Below are positions 53,707-62,098 of a DNA stretch of 64,000 bases, piece after piece. The notes under the pieces were generated by a model. The model made no database searches, was not told where the DNA came from, and was given only the letters and a program-made list of their open reading frames with translations. The stretch is taken from the NCBI RefSeq assembly GCF_022565915.1, contig NZ_JAJOYX010000001.1, positions 372,001 through 436,000 on the forward strand, given 5' to 3'. The stretch's first letter is position 1; each line of letters begins with the position of its first letter. A program made the translations under genes and the position numbers. The DNA comes from Nesterenkonia sp. LB17 (GTDB lineage Bacteria > Actinomycetota > Actinomycetes > Actinomycetales > Micrococcaceae).

Positions 53707-55353
53707 ATGAGCCACTCACGCCAGCCTGATGCTGACTCAGGTCCGGAGTCCGCCGAGGTCCCGGGCCCACGGCGCAGTGTGCCCCGCGGATGGCGATCGG
53801 GCCCGCTGAACGTGCGGGCGCGGATCCTCGCCGCGGTCGTCGGACTCGCGGCGCTGGCGCTGGCAGTCTCGGGCTACACCGCGTTCGCGATCCAGCAGGC
53901 GCAGGTTGAAGGGCGCATCGACGCCGAGCTGGCGGCCGACGCCGAACAGTTCCGGGTCCTGCATGAGGTCGGCGTGGACCCCGGCACCGGTGAGCCGTTC
54001 AGCTCCCCGGCGGAGCTGGTGCGCACCGCGATGGAGCGGATCATCCCGACCCGCAATGAAGGGATCGTGGGACTGGTGGATGGGGAGGTGGCCTTCACCT
54101 CGCCGGTCACCCCGGTGCGGCTGGAGGAGGACGAGCAGCTGCTGCGCGCCCTGGAGTCCCATGCGCTCAGCGAACGGGCCACCGTGGTCACCATCGAGAC
54201 TGCGACCACCAGTTACCGCACGGCGATCGTCCCGGTACAGGGGAACGTCGCAGCAGACGCCCCGGACCCCGACGCACCAGATCCCGCCGCTGACGAGTCG
54301 ACCGAGACCGCGGAGGAGCCGCAGGTGGGCGCGTTGGTCATGGCCTATGACATCACCGCAGAGAAGAGGGTCTTCGCCGAGGGCTTTCTCATCTATGCCG
54401 CCGTGGCGCTGCTCTCCCTGGGCGTGGTGGCCATCGTGGGCGGCGCGATCGCCGGACGACTGCTGCACCCGGTGGGAGTGCTGGCCTCCGCCGCCCGGCA
54501 TATCGGCCGCGAAGACCTCTCCGAACGGATCCCGGTCACCGGCAGGGACGACCTGACCGAGATGACCAAATCTGTCAATGAGATGCTCGACCGGCTCGAG
54601 GAGTCGTTCCAGGCCCAGGACCAGCTCATCCACGACGTCAGCCATGAGCTGCGCACCCCGCTGACCATCGTGCGTGGACACCTGGAGGTCCTCGACGCCG
54701 GTGACCGGCAGGACGTGACCTCCACCCGCGAGCTGACCCTGGACGAGCTGACCCGGATGAACCGTGTGATCGATGACCTCACCACGCTCGCCCAGGCCGG
54801 TCGCCCGGGCTTCGTGCAGCGCGCGCCCACCGATATCGGGACGCTGACCGACGAGGTCTATGACAAGGCGCTCGCCCTGGGCCGGCACCGCTGGATCGTG
54901 GAGTCACGCGTCGAGGGCGCCGCCTGGGTGGACCGCGAGCGGCTGACCCAGGCCTGGCTGCAGCTGGCGGCCAACGCGGTGAAGTTCTCCGCTCCCGGCT
55001 CGGTGATCGCGCTGGGGTCGGAGCTCACCGCCACAGAGATCCGGATCTTCGTCCGCGATCAGGGACCGGGAATCGCTGCGGAGGACCAGGAGCGGATCTT
55101 CCACCGTTTCGGGCGCACCGACACCTCCAGACCTGGATCTGGCCTTGGGCTTCCGATCGTGGCCGCGATCGCGCAGGCGCACGGTGGGCGCGTGGACCTC
55201 CAGTCCGCGCCCGGCGTCGGCGCACGCTTCACCGTGGTCATCCCGCGCGACAGCGGCGCCGCTGACATCCGGGAGCCGAGCCAGGACGCCGAACAGACCC
55301 CCGACGACGACGCCACCGCGCCGCTGCCGATCGATACAAGGAGCCATGGATGA
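53707..55353 (+). CDS. Sensor histidine kinase with HAMP domain
   Basis: A 548-residue membrane kinase. A cytoplasmic start of 45 residues is followed by helix 1 (ILAAVVGLAALALAVSGYTA), an extracytoplasmic sensor of about 150 residues, helix 2 (FLIYAAVALLSLGVVAIVGG), HAMP (HPVGVLASAARHIGREDLS), the phosphorylated histidine in LIHDVSHELRTPLTIVRGH, and the ATPase domain (DQGPGIAAEDQERIFHRFGR, GSGLGLPIVAAI). The last 30 residues are acidic. ATG 53707 lacks a clear RBS; no better start is seen. It overlaps the regulator gene by 4 nt. Signal unknown. Confidence 0.92.
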   Translation: MSHSRQPDADSGPESAEVPGPRRSVPRGWRSGPLNVRARILAAVVGLAALALAVSGYTAFAIQQAQVEGRIDAELAADAEQFRVLHEVGVDPGTGEPFSSPAELVRTAMERIIPTRNEGIVGLVDGEVAFTSPVTPVRLEEDEQLLRALESHALSERATVVTIETATTSYRTAIVPVQGNVAADAPDPDAPDPAADESTETAEEPQVGALVMAYDITAEKRVFAEGFLIYAAVALLSLGVVAIVGGAIAGRLLHPVGVLASAARHIGREDLSERIPVTGRDDLTEMTKSVNEMLDRLEESFQAQDQLIHDVSHELRTPLTIVRGHLEVLDAGDRQDVTSTRELTLDELTRMNRVIDDLTTLAQAGRPGFVQRAPTDIGTLTDEVYDKALALGRHRWIVESRVEGAAWVDRERLTQAWLQLAANAVKFSAPGSVIALGSELTATEIRIFVRDQGPGIAAEDQERIFHRFGRTDTSRPGSGLGLPIVAAIAQAHGGRVDLQSAPGVGARFTVVIPRDSGAADIREPSQDAEQTPDDDATAPLPIDTRSHG

Positions 55354-56009
55354 CCCAGATTCTGCTCATCGAGGATGAGGACCGGATCGCGTCCTTCGTC
55401 GAGAAGGGACTGCGCGCGGCCGGCTACGCCGTGCTGCGCGGCGCCTCGGCGTCGGAGGGGTTCGAATACGCGCTGAACAACTCGGTGGACCTCGCGGTCC
55501 TCGATCTCGGGCTGCCCGATGAGGATGGGCTGCGCCTGCTGGGACGACTGCGCGGTCAGGGCTTCGGAGCGCCGGTGATCATCCTGACAGCCCGCAGCAC
55601 CCCGGCCGACACCGTGGCCGGACTCGAGTCAGGGGCCGATGACTACATGCCGAAGCCGTTCAGCATCGATGAGCTCCTCGCGAGGATCCGGCTGCGGCTG
55701 CGCGGAGGCTCGGCGGAGGAGCCGACCAAGCTGACCGTAGGCGCGCTGGTGCTGGATCTGCATGGGCGGCGGATCGCCGTGGCGCAGAAGCAGCATGACC
55801 TCTCATCCCGGGAGTTCGCCCTGGCCGAGACCTTCATGCGCCACCCCGGACAGGTGCTCTCCCGCGAGCAGCTGCTTGAACGGGTCTGGGGCTACAGCTT
55901 CGATCCGGGATCGAACCTGGTGGACGTCTACGTCAGATACCTGCGTGCGAAGATCGGTGCCGGGGCGATCCAGACCGTGCGCGGAGTCGGCTATCGGCTC
56001 GACGTCTGA
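55350..56009 (+). CDS. OmpR/PhoB family response regulator
   Basis: A 219-residue regulator. ILLIEDEDRIASFVEKGL begins the receiver, LAVLDLGLPDEDGLRLLG carries the phosphorylated aspartate near residue 52, and DDYMPKPFSIDELLARIRLR the switch region. The winged helix has DLSSREFALAETFMRHPGQV and ends IQTVRGVGYRLDV. It forms a two-component pair with the preceding kinase (ATGA overlap). Two similar 18-bp palindromic elements, one upstream of this operon and one upstream of the convergent secreted-protein gene at 56045-56515, are candidate binding sites. A 12-bp palindrome (56011-56022) follows the stop. Confidence 0.94.
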   Translation: MTQILLIEDEDRIASFVEKGLRAAGYAVLRGASASEGFEYALNNSVDLAVLDLGLPDEDGLRLLGRLRGQGFGAPVIILTARSTPADTVAGLESGADDYMPKPFSIDELLARIRLRLRGGSAEEPTKLTVGALVLDLHGRRIAVAQKQHDLSSREFALAETFMRHPGQVLSREQLLERVWGYSFDPGSNLVDVYVRYLRAKIGAGAIQTVRGVGYRLDV

Positions 56010-56044
56010 CGCGGCCGGCCGCACTGAGGCGGGGAGAGACTGAC

Positions 56045-56515
56045 TCAGCTCGGGGCCGAGGGTGGGGACCAGCTGGCCGCTGACGCGGCTGACCAGCTGA
56101 CGGCCGAGACCGGGGACCAGCTGACCGGGGTCACCGGGGACCAGCTCTCCGGGGAGAGCGGACTGACCGGGGACCAGGAGGATGCTGATTCCAGCGGTGG
56201 CTGCTGGTAGGTCGAAGGCGGTGCCGGGGTGACGGCGGCGGGGCTCCGGGAAGCGGACTCCTCGGCCGATGCCGCCGAGGGTGCTGAGGTCGGCGACGTG
56301 GCGGAGGGTGCTGAGCCGGCGCGAGCCGGCTCGCCGGCGGAGGAATCGGTAGACCGATCGGTGGAGGAGGCGGACTCGCTCTCACCGGTCACCTCCAAGG
56401 CGTCGCCGAGATCCTGTGTCTGGTCGGGACCGCTGAGCTCAGCCACGGCCACCGTGCCGCCGAGCGCCGCGATGCTCAGGGCCCCGGTGATGATCCAGCC
56501 TGTCTGCCTGTTCAT
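56045..56515 (-). CDS. Secreted or membrane-anchored Ser/Pro-rich protein with Ser-Trp octapeptide repeats
   Basis: A 156-residue protein starting MNRQTGWIITGALSIAALGG, a signal peptide or anchor. A Ser/Ala/Glu-rich region follows, and the last 45 residues contain five Ser-Trp pairs, the last four in an exact 8-residue period (for example SWSPVTPVSWSPVSAV). No known domain. The repeats are encoded by 24-bp units. The gene is convergent with the response regulator (35 bp between stops). ATG 56515 is preferred because the upstream frame has no signal-peptide character; AGGA is about 10 nt away. A regulator-site candidate lies 93 bp upstream, so it may be a target of the adjacent two-component system. 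Confidence 0.65.
   Translation of the reverse strand: MNRQTGWIITGALSIAALGGTVAVAELSGPDQTQDLGDALEVTGESESASSTDRSTDSSAGEPARAGSAPSATSPTSAPSAASAEESASRSPAAVTPAPPSTYQQPPLESASSWSPVSPLSPESWSPVTPVSWSPVSAVSWSAASAASWSPPSAPS
56067..56146. repeat. 24-bp period repeat in the secreted-protein gene
   Basis: The core GACCAGCT recurs at 56067, 56091, 56115 and 56139, exactly 24 bp apart, encoding Ser-Trp at the start of each octapeptide on the minus strand. Confidence 0.85.
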
Positions 56516-56607
56516 GATGCGCAGGTCCTCTCTGCTCGACGCCGACCAGCGGCTCCTCATCTCATCTTCCATGATCGTGTTGCAAGGTGAGCAAGGCGTG
56601 AGACCAG

Positions 56608-56625
56608 GATGAGAAGATTCTCATC
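56608..56625. promoter_or_regulatory. 18-bp near-perfect palindrome, candidate response-regulator operator
   Basis: GATGAGAAGATTCTCATC has perfect 8-bp arms around two central bases and lies 93 bp upstream of the secreted-protein gene. The 10-mer CTCATCTTCC occurs both here (56620-56629) and at 56561-56570, closer to that gene. It resembles the element at 53644-53661. Confidence 0.55.
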
Positions 56626-56656
56626 TTCCCTCAGCGCTGCGACTGGGTGCGGCTCG

Positions 56657-57715
56657 CTATGGCAGCGCCACGTGGGCCCGCATCGCGGCTGCGACCTCGA
56701 CGTAGGCCGGCCGCACGGCATAGACGCATCCCAGACGCAGCACCGCGGCACGCTCATAGACGGCCAAGGACCTGCCCGGCACCTTCAGCCGCGCCGCCGT
56801 CGCGTCGACCGCGCTGACCACCGTCCTGGCTGCGTGCCGCTCCCAGATGCCCTGGAGCATCCGCAGTCGAGCATGGGCTCGCAGGTTGCCCAGGTCCAGG
56901 GCCGGATCTGCCAGACAGGCGGTGTCCACATCGAGCAGTCCCGGTCCGTTCTGCGGGCTCCAGAGCAGCTGCTTGTCGTGCAGGTCGCGGTGGGCCGGGC
57001 GCAGCTGCCCCTGAGGCAGCTGCGCGAGGTCTTCGCTGATGCGTTCGACGCTGCGCCACATCTGGTCTGCGGGATGGACAAAGGGTTCGACGAGCCGGGC
57101 CCAGTGCGCCAGCACCACGATCTCCTGATCCGCCGAGTGCTCCGGGATGCCGGGGAGGTCGGAACCCCCGTTGCTGGAAGCCTCGGCGGCGGAGGAGGAG
57201 ACCGACCGGGACCAGGCGCTGAGCACTTCGGCCCAGGCTCGTTCCCACCGCTGCGGACCCAGCCTTCTCGGCTCGTGCAGGCTGGATCCCTCCAGCGCGC
57301 CGAAGGTCACCGTGGACCGGGTGTGCGCCAGCACCGCGGGGGTGCGGAAGTACTCGGTGAACGCGTCCGCCCGCTCGATCCCGTCCAGGATGGTTCGGGT
57401 GCGGCCGCGCCGAACCACCTTGATGAACTGGTCCTCGCGCCGCACCACCGCCCGTTTTCCGGGTCGGTGAGAGACGACGACGCCGCCGCGGGCCAACTCC
57501 TCGAGGTCGGCCAGCCGAGCATCGGCGCCCAGCGGCTGCAGGCTTGCGCTGGCACCGTCCCAGATACCGGCGCGGCGCTGGCCTGCGTCCTCGCATTCCA
57601 AGGAGAGCCTTGCCTGCTCTGGGCGCGGCCAGGCCCGGGTCACACGCATCGGCCGGCCCTGGTCGGTGAGAACGGTGGGGGGCAGCGCGAAGTTCGTCAT
57701 CGGGAGTCTGGTCAT
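56657..57715 (-). CDS. Phosphotransferase (APH-fold) of the glycan operon, second copy
   Basis: A 352-residue protein. The C-terminal lobe has QLRPAHRDLHDKQLLWSPQN as the catalytic loop (HRDLHxxQ) and GLLDVDTACLADPALDLGN as the metal-binding segment. The N-terminal lobe includes VVSHRPGKRAVVRREDQFIK with a candidate ATP-binding lysine. It is the last gene of a six-gene overlapping operon and starts at ATG 57715, 4 nt inside the preceding APH-fold gene; an in-frame ATG at 57700 is an alternative. The catalytic loop differs from the first copy (HGDLSPDQ), so the two probably phosphorylate different targets or form a heteromer. Substrate unknown. Confidence 0.8.
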   Translation of the reverse strand: MTRLPMTNFALPPTVLTDQGRPMRVTRAWPRPEQARLSLECEDAGQRRAGIWDGASASLQPLGADARLADLEELARGGVVVSHRPGKRAVVRREDQFIKVVRRGRTRTILDGIERADAFTEYFRTPAVLAHTRSTVTFGALEGSSLHEPRRLGPQRWERAWAEVLSAWSRSVSSSAAEASSNGGSDLPGIPEHSADQEIVVLAHWARLVEPFVHPADQMWRSVERISEDLAQLPQGQLRPAHRDLHDKQLLWSPQNGPGLLDVDTACLADPALDLGNLRAHARLRMLQGIWERHAARTVVSAVDATAARLKVPGRSLAVYERAAVLRLGCVYAVRPAYVEVAAAMRAHVALP

Positions 57716-58896
57716 CGTTTCAGCGCCTCCTCGCCCAGGCTCAGCGTGGTCTGCATCCGGTCAGCCCATTCGGGCTCACGGTGCCGGAACGGATCTGTGA
57801 CGGAGCTCAGCTGGGCGTAGGCCTCCCAGACAGCGATCCGCCGCAGGTCAGGAGCCTCGTCCGCGCAGTAGCCCTCCAGGAAAGAGCTGATCAGCGGTTC
57901 CAGCCGCAGCCGGCGGCAGGAGGCGGCCCAGCTGCCCACATCGCGCATCGGATCACCGACGCCGGAGCGGTCGAAGTCGATCAGTCTGATCTTGTGACTC
58001 TCAGGCGTGGCCATCACCACTTGATCGGGGGAGAGATCCCCGTGCAGCTCCGAGTCCGGGCCCGGGGGCAGCGCGTCGACTGCGGCGCGAACCCGGTCCG
58101 CCAGGCCCCAGGCGGCATCCGCAAGCCACGGCGCGATGGCGGCGACGGCGCTCGCAGAACCGCTCGGCTGGATCGGAAGACGGTCTCGCCGGGATCCGGC
58201 GGTGTGCCGGTGCAGCCGGCCCAGAGCCGCCCCCGCCGTGGTCGCGGCCGGAGCATACGCGCTGCTGCTCAGGTCGGCCCAACCCCAGAGCGGCGCACTC
58301 GTGGCGGTGCCGCGCCCGCCCACCGGGGTGCTGCGCACCAGCGGCAGGCCCAGCTCTCGCCAGCGCTGAGCCGTCGACAACGCAGGGGCGGTGCCCCTGG
58401 CGGCGACCCGCAGGATCTTCTCGCCGTGCCCGGGACCGGTGGGCGGCACCGCGGCCACGACCCGTCGACGAGGGTTGTATCGCAGGATCTTCCAGGGCGC
58501 CTCGGCAGCCGTCGCACCGTTCAACGCCTGGCGCGCCTCGGTGAGGTCCTTGCCCAGCACGGGGTCTGCCCACAGGCTCCCGCTGAAGAGATGCGGCGGG
58601 TGCTCCGAGTGCACGCAGAACCGCGCCAGCCCATCAGCATCGGCTGCCCGTTGTCGGGCCTTGTTGAGCTTGTCCTCGTGGACGGTGAGCATCGCCCACC
58701 CGGGTTCGGCGTCGTCGGTGGTGAAGGCGGCGACCACCGAATGTCCGGTCTTGATCCTGACCCGGGTGATGGTGGCCGGCTGGTCCAGCAGCTCCGAGAG
58801 CGCGTGGGGGTCCAGCAACGTGCGGGCCCCCGGGATGCGCGACGCCTGAGCGGCAGCCTCATCGGCGGCGGTCCATTCTGTGTGAGGCTGGCTCAT
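57712..58896 (-). CDS. Phosphotransferase (APH-fold) of the glycan operon, first copy
   Basis: A 394-residue protein with an APH catalytic loop (DSELHGDLSPDQVVMATPES) and metal-binding segment (KIRLIDFDRSGVGDPMRDVG), both complete. The N-terminal 200 residues contain WAMLTVHEDKLNKARQRAAD and WKILRYNPRRRVVAAVPPTG, which look like an ATP-binding lobe with KILRYNPRRR at the position of the lysine strand. It overlaps the ABC exporter gene and the second APH gene by 4 nt each, so it is translated together with them. Its role is probably to phosphorylate an exported glycoconjugate or its precursor; that is inference from context only. Confidence 0.8.
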   Translation of the reverse strand: MSQPHTEWTAADEAAAQASRIPGARTLLDPHALSELLDQPATITRVRIKTGHSVVAAFTTDDAEPGWAMLTVHEDKLNKARQRAADADGLARFCVHSEHPPHLFSGSLWADPVLGKDLTEARQALNGATAAEAPWKILRYNPRRRVVAAVPPTGPGHGEKILRVAARGTAPALSTAQRWRELGLPLVRSTPVGGRGTATSAPLWGWADLSSSAYAPAATTAGAALGRLHRHTAGSRRDRLPIQPSGSASAVAAIAPWLADAAWGLADRVRAAVDALPPGPDSELHGDLSPDQVVMATPESHKIRLIDFDRSGVGDPMRDVGSWAASCRRLRLEPLISSFLEGYCADEAPDLRRIAVWEAYAQLSSVTDPFRHREPEWADRMQTTLSLGEEALKR

Positions 58897-60830
58897 CGAC
58901 TCACCTGCGCTGTCCTGTCCGTCGGCACCGTCTGCTCTGCTGACTCAGTCCCACCCGCAGCCGCGGTCGGATCCGGTGGATTGAGCTGTTCCGCTGTCCC
59001 GGCCCCGGAGTCTGCGGCGCTGCGCTGGGTGGCCGCCCACTGCGCCAGCCGCGAGTGTGCATCGGCGAGCAGCTCCGTGGGGGTGCCGTCCTCGTGGATG
59101 CGTCCGGCCTCGAGCCAGAGCACCCGGTCCAGATCCTGGATCATGCTGAGGTCATGGGTGATCGCCACCGTGGTGCGTCCGCGGGTCAGTTCGCGGATCG
59201 AGTTCTCCACCACTCCCCGTGAGGTGGGATCCAGGCCGGTGGTGGGTTCGTCCAGCAGGATGATCGGCGCGTCGCGGACCAGCGCCCGGGCGATCGCCAC
59301 GCGTTGACGCTGCCCGCCGGAGAGCGTGTCCCCGCGGTTTCCGAGCTCGGTCTCATACCCCTCGGGCAGCGCCATGATGAAGTCATGGGCACCGGCCCGC
59401 CGGGCCGCCTCCTCGACGTCGACGTCGGTGGCGTCCTGCCGGCCGTAGCGGATGTTCTCTCGCACTGACGTGCTGAAGAGCACCGATTCTTGGAGCAGGA
59501 TCGCGATGTTGCGCCGCAGGTCGGCTCGGGTGACGTTGCGCGCGGAGTACCCGTCCACCAGCACCGAGCCGGCCTCCGGATCGGCGAGGCGGAGGAGGAA
59601 CCCGGCCAGGGTGGACTTCCCCGCGCCGGAGGGCCCCAGCAGCCCCACGCGCTGACCCGCCGGGATGCTCAGGTTGAGCGTCTCGAACAACGGCGTGCCG
59701 CGATGGTCGTTCGCGCTGATGTTCCAGAAGGTCAGCTCTCCAGAGGCGCGTCCCAGCGGCAGCGGATCCTCGGGGTCCTGGATCTCGATCTCTTCGTCGA
59801 GGAGATCCGCGATGCGCTCACCGGAGGCTGTGGCGCGGGCGATCCTGCCGGTGTACTTCGCCATATCGCGCAGCGGCTTCATCGCGATCTTGAGGTAGAG
59901 CAGGAACAGCACCATGTCCCCGGGGGTCATGAACCCCTGGAGCACCTGCCAACCGCCGAAGCCCAGCACCACAGCGGTCGCGATGCCGACCAGCAGATCG
60001 GTGGAGCGCTCCAGCCGGGCGGCGAGCTTCCGTGCCCGGATACCGGCCTTGAGCGCCTTGGCGTTGCCGGCGGCGAAGCCGGAGGCCACCGTCTTCTCCA
60101 GGCCGTAGGACTGCACCACGCGGATGGCGCCCAGCGCCTCGGCGGCATCACCGACCAGCTGGCCCTCACCCTTGCGGGTGGAGCGGGAGGCCGAGGTGAT
60201 CTTCGGGCTCAGCACCCTGCTCGCCAGCAGGTATCCGACGCCGGTGAGGATCACGATCAGCGCGAGCAGCGGGTTCAGGATCAGCACCACGATCAGCAGG
60301 GTCACCAGGGTGAGCAGATTTCCCACCATGGGAAGACCCGCGGTCACGGCGACCTCCTGGAGCCGGCCCATGTCCCCGACGAGTCGCTGGGAGGTGTCAC
60401 CGATGGAGGCCTTGGAGTGATACCGCAGCGAGAGCGACTGGATGTGGTCGAAGACCCTGCTGCGCAGTCTCGCGGCGACCTTCACCCCGGTCTTGGCGAA
60501 GGCGATGGTCGAGGCGTAGTTGCAGATCGCCCGGCCGCCGACGATCAGCGCCAGCGCGAACGCCCAGAAGATGATCATCCCCTCCACGTTGTGGCTGGAG
60601 TCGATGGTCTCCTCGACCCGGGCCCCCAGCGCCTCGGAGACTGCGTCCACGGCGAACTTCACCGGCCACGGTTCGAGCACGCGGAACGCGACGTCGCCCA
60701 TCAGTGCCAGCAGTCCAAGGGCGATCAGGAGCTTGTGCTCTCCCAGGTGCGGCAGCACCATGCGCAAGGTGCGCATGACCCCGCGGCGGTGCAGCGTGCG
60801 GGAGGACCTGGCGTCGGATCGTCGACTCAT
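58893..60830 (-). CDS. ABC exporter, fused membrane and ATPase domains
   Basis: A 645-residue half-transporter that should work as a dimer. Six membrane helices fill residues 30-330 (for example [19 protein letters not shown] and [20 protein letters not shown]). The ATPase domain has [20 protein letters not shown] (Walker A, about residue 398), [17 protein letters not shown] (signature, about 503) and [17 protein letters not shown] (Walker B). The last 50 residues are hydrophilic. MsbA-like exporters move lipids, peptides or glycolipids outward. Overlaps of 4 nt with the GT4 gene before it and the APH gene after it suggest that it exports the product assembled by this operon. Confidence 0.93.
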   Translation of the reverse strand: MSRRSDARSSRTLHRRGVMRTLRMVLPHLGEHKLLIALGLLALMGDVAFRVLEPWPVKFAVDAVSEALGARVEETIDSSHNVEGMIIFWAFALALIVGGRAICNYASTIAFAKTGVKVAARLRSRVFDHIQSLSLRYHSKASIGDTSQRLVGDMGRLQEVAVTAGLPMVGNLLTLVTLLIVVLILNPLLALIVILTGVGYLLASRVLSPKITSASRSTRKGEGQLVGDAAEALGAIRVVQSYGLEKTVASGFAAGNAKALKAGIRARKLAARLERSTDLLVGIATAVVLGFGGWQVLQGFMTPGDMVLFLLYLKIAMKPLRDMAKYTGRIARATASGERIADLLDEEIEIQDPEDPLPLGRASGELTFWNISANDHRGTPLFETLNLSIPAGQRVGLLGPSGAGKSTLAGFLLRLADPEAGSVLVDGYSARNVTRADLRRNIAILLQESVLFSTSVRENIRYGRQDATDVDVEEAARRAGAHDFIMALPEGYETELGNRGDTLSGGQRQRVAIARALVRDAPIILLDEPTTGLDPTSRGVVENSIRELTRGRTTVAITHDLSMIQDLDRVLWLEAGRIHEDGTPTELLADAHSRLAQWAATQRSAADSGAGTAEQLNPPDPTAAAGGTESAEQTVPTDRTAQVSR

Positions 60831-62098
60831 CGCTTGGTCACCTCCAGGGCAGGGAGCTCCGCGAGCAGGTCCTGTGCGCGCTGCACCCAGCTGTGCTCGT
60901 CCTCCACGAGGCTGCGCCCGGCGGTCCCCATCCGGGCACGCCGCGCGGGGTCTTCGACCAACCGGATCAGCGCCTGCGCGAGTCCGTCAGGGTCACCGGG
61001 CGGAACCGTCTCCCCGCACGCTCCCGCCGAGCCGCCCTCGAGCAGCCGCGTCAGCTCACCGAGCGCGGAGGCGATCACCGGCACCCCGGCGGCCAGGTAC
61101 TCGTAGACCTTCAACGGGGAGAAGTAGTGCTCGTCCCGCGTGCTGGTGGCGGGGTATGGAGCGGTCGCGATGTCCAGGCCGGACAGCAGCCGCGGCACCC
61201 GTGCCGGGGCCACCGATCCGCTGAACTCCACGCGCTCGCCGATGCCCAGCTCGGCGCAGAGGGACTCCAGGCGCTCTCGTTCGGGTCCGCCGCCGATGAT
61301 CTGCAGCCGCAGATCCGGCTGGGGCGCATCCGCGCCGAGAGCCTGGGAACGTCTGCGCTCCAGGACCTGGGCGAACGCGCGCAGCAGCAGGTCGGTGCCG
61401 TGCCAGGGTTTCAGGGTGCCGAGGAACCCGATGGTCACGGTGTCCTGCTGAGTCGTCCCTGCATCTGTGCGTCGCAGGTCAGGGCGCCGTGCGGAGAACC
61501 GTGCCGGATCCACTCCATTCGGGGTCACCCGCACCGGCGGGGCCCCTTCGTGGGGCTCCGCGGAGAGCATCCCCCGCGCCCAGTCCGCCACCGGCGCGGA
61601 GACGCAGGAGAGCAGGTCAGCCTGGGCGAAGGTCTCCCGGGTGGACCGTTCTGCGGATGCCACATCGTGGAGGCTGCGGTGCCGCTGCTGCTCGGTGAGC
61701 AATGGAGCATTGACCTCGACCACCAGCCGGGCCGTGCTGCGCCCTCGGGCCTCGACGCCGGCGGTTGAGAACAGGGAGTACCGCTCGTAGAGCAGATCGA
61801 AGTCGCCCTCGACAGCGAGGTCGGCCATTCTGGCGGCGTTGCGGCCGACGGCGACCTCCCGGGCGGCAGCACCCTCGCTCCCGGAGATCGGGACCACGAA
61901 GACCGGCAGGTCCGCGAGATCCGCGGGGACCGAAACGGTGGTGGGGTCATCGTGCTTATCGCCGCGCTTGGTGCAGAAGACGGTGACCTCGTGACCCAGT
62001 GTCCTGAACGCGCGGATCATCTCCTGGGCGTGCACGCTCGCGCCCTTGGAGCCGAAGAGACCGATGCCGGGGTCAGCGAGCAGGTAGCCGATCCTCAT
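60827..62098 (-). CDS. GT4 family glycosyltransferase
   Basis: A 423-residue GT-B transferase. MRIGYLLADPGIGLFGSKGA SVHAQEMIR (shown split) is the start of a GT4 N-domain with a sugar-acceptor loop. VTIGFLGTLKPWHGTDLLLR and RLQIIGGGPERERLESLC are in the donor domain, and YFSPLKVYEYLAAGVPVIAS is the E-x7-E-type donor-binding segment. The ATG at 62098 is 4 nt inside the preceding GT4 gene; a longer frame exists but belongs to the overlapping gene. It probably adds a hexose to a lipid or glycan carrier. Donor and acceptor unknown. Confidence 0.9.
   Translation of the reverse strand: MRIGYLLADPGIGLFGSKGASVHAQEMIRAFRTLGHEVTVFCTKRGDKHDDPTTVSVPADLADLPVFVVPISGSEGAAAREVAVGRNAARMADLAVEGDFDLLYERYSLFSTAGVEARGRSTARLVVEVNAPLLTEQQRHRSLHDVASAERSTRETFAQADLLSCVSAPVADWARGMLSAEPHEGAPPVRVTPNGVDPARFSARRPDLRRTDAGTTQQDTVTIGFLGTLKPWHGTDLLLRAFAQVLERRRSQALGADAPQPDLRLQIIGGGPERERLESLCAELGIGERVEFSGSVAPARVPRLLSGLDIATAPYPATSTRDEHYFSPLKVYEYLAAGVPVIASALGELTRLLEGGSAGACGETVPPGDPDGLAQALIRLVEDPARRARMGTAGRSLVEDEHSWVQRAQDLLAELPALEVTKR

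Noticed and set aside
56011-56022. 12-bp palindrome GCGGCCGGCCGC after the response regulator as a terminator
   Set aside because: A palindrome without a loop cannot form a useful hairpin, and such GC-only palindromes are expected by chance at this base composition.
52303-58896. Aminoglycoside resistance genes
   Set aside because: The three APH-fold proteins are distant, long, and embedded in house-keeping or glycan operons. The fold is used on many substrates, so a resistance call is not supported.
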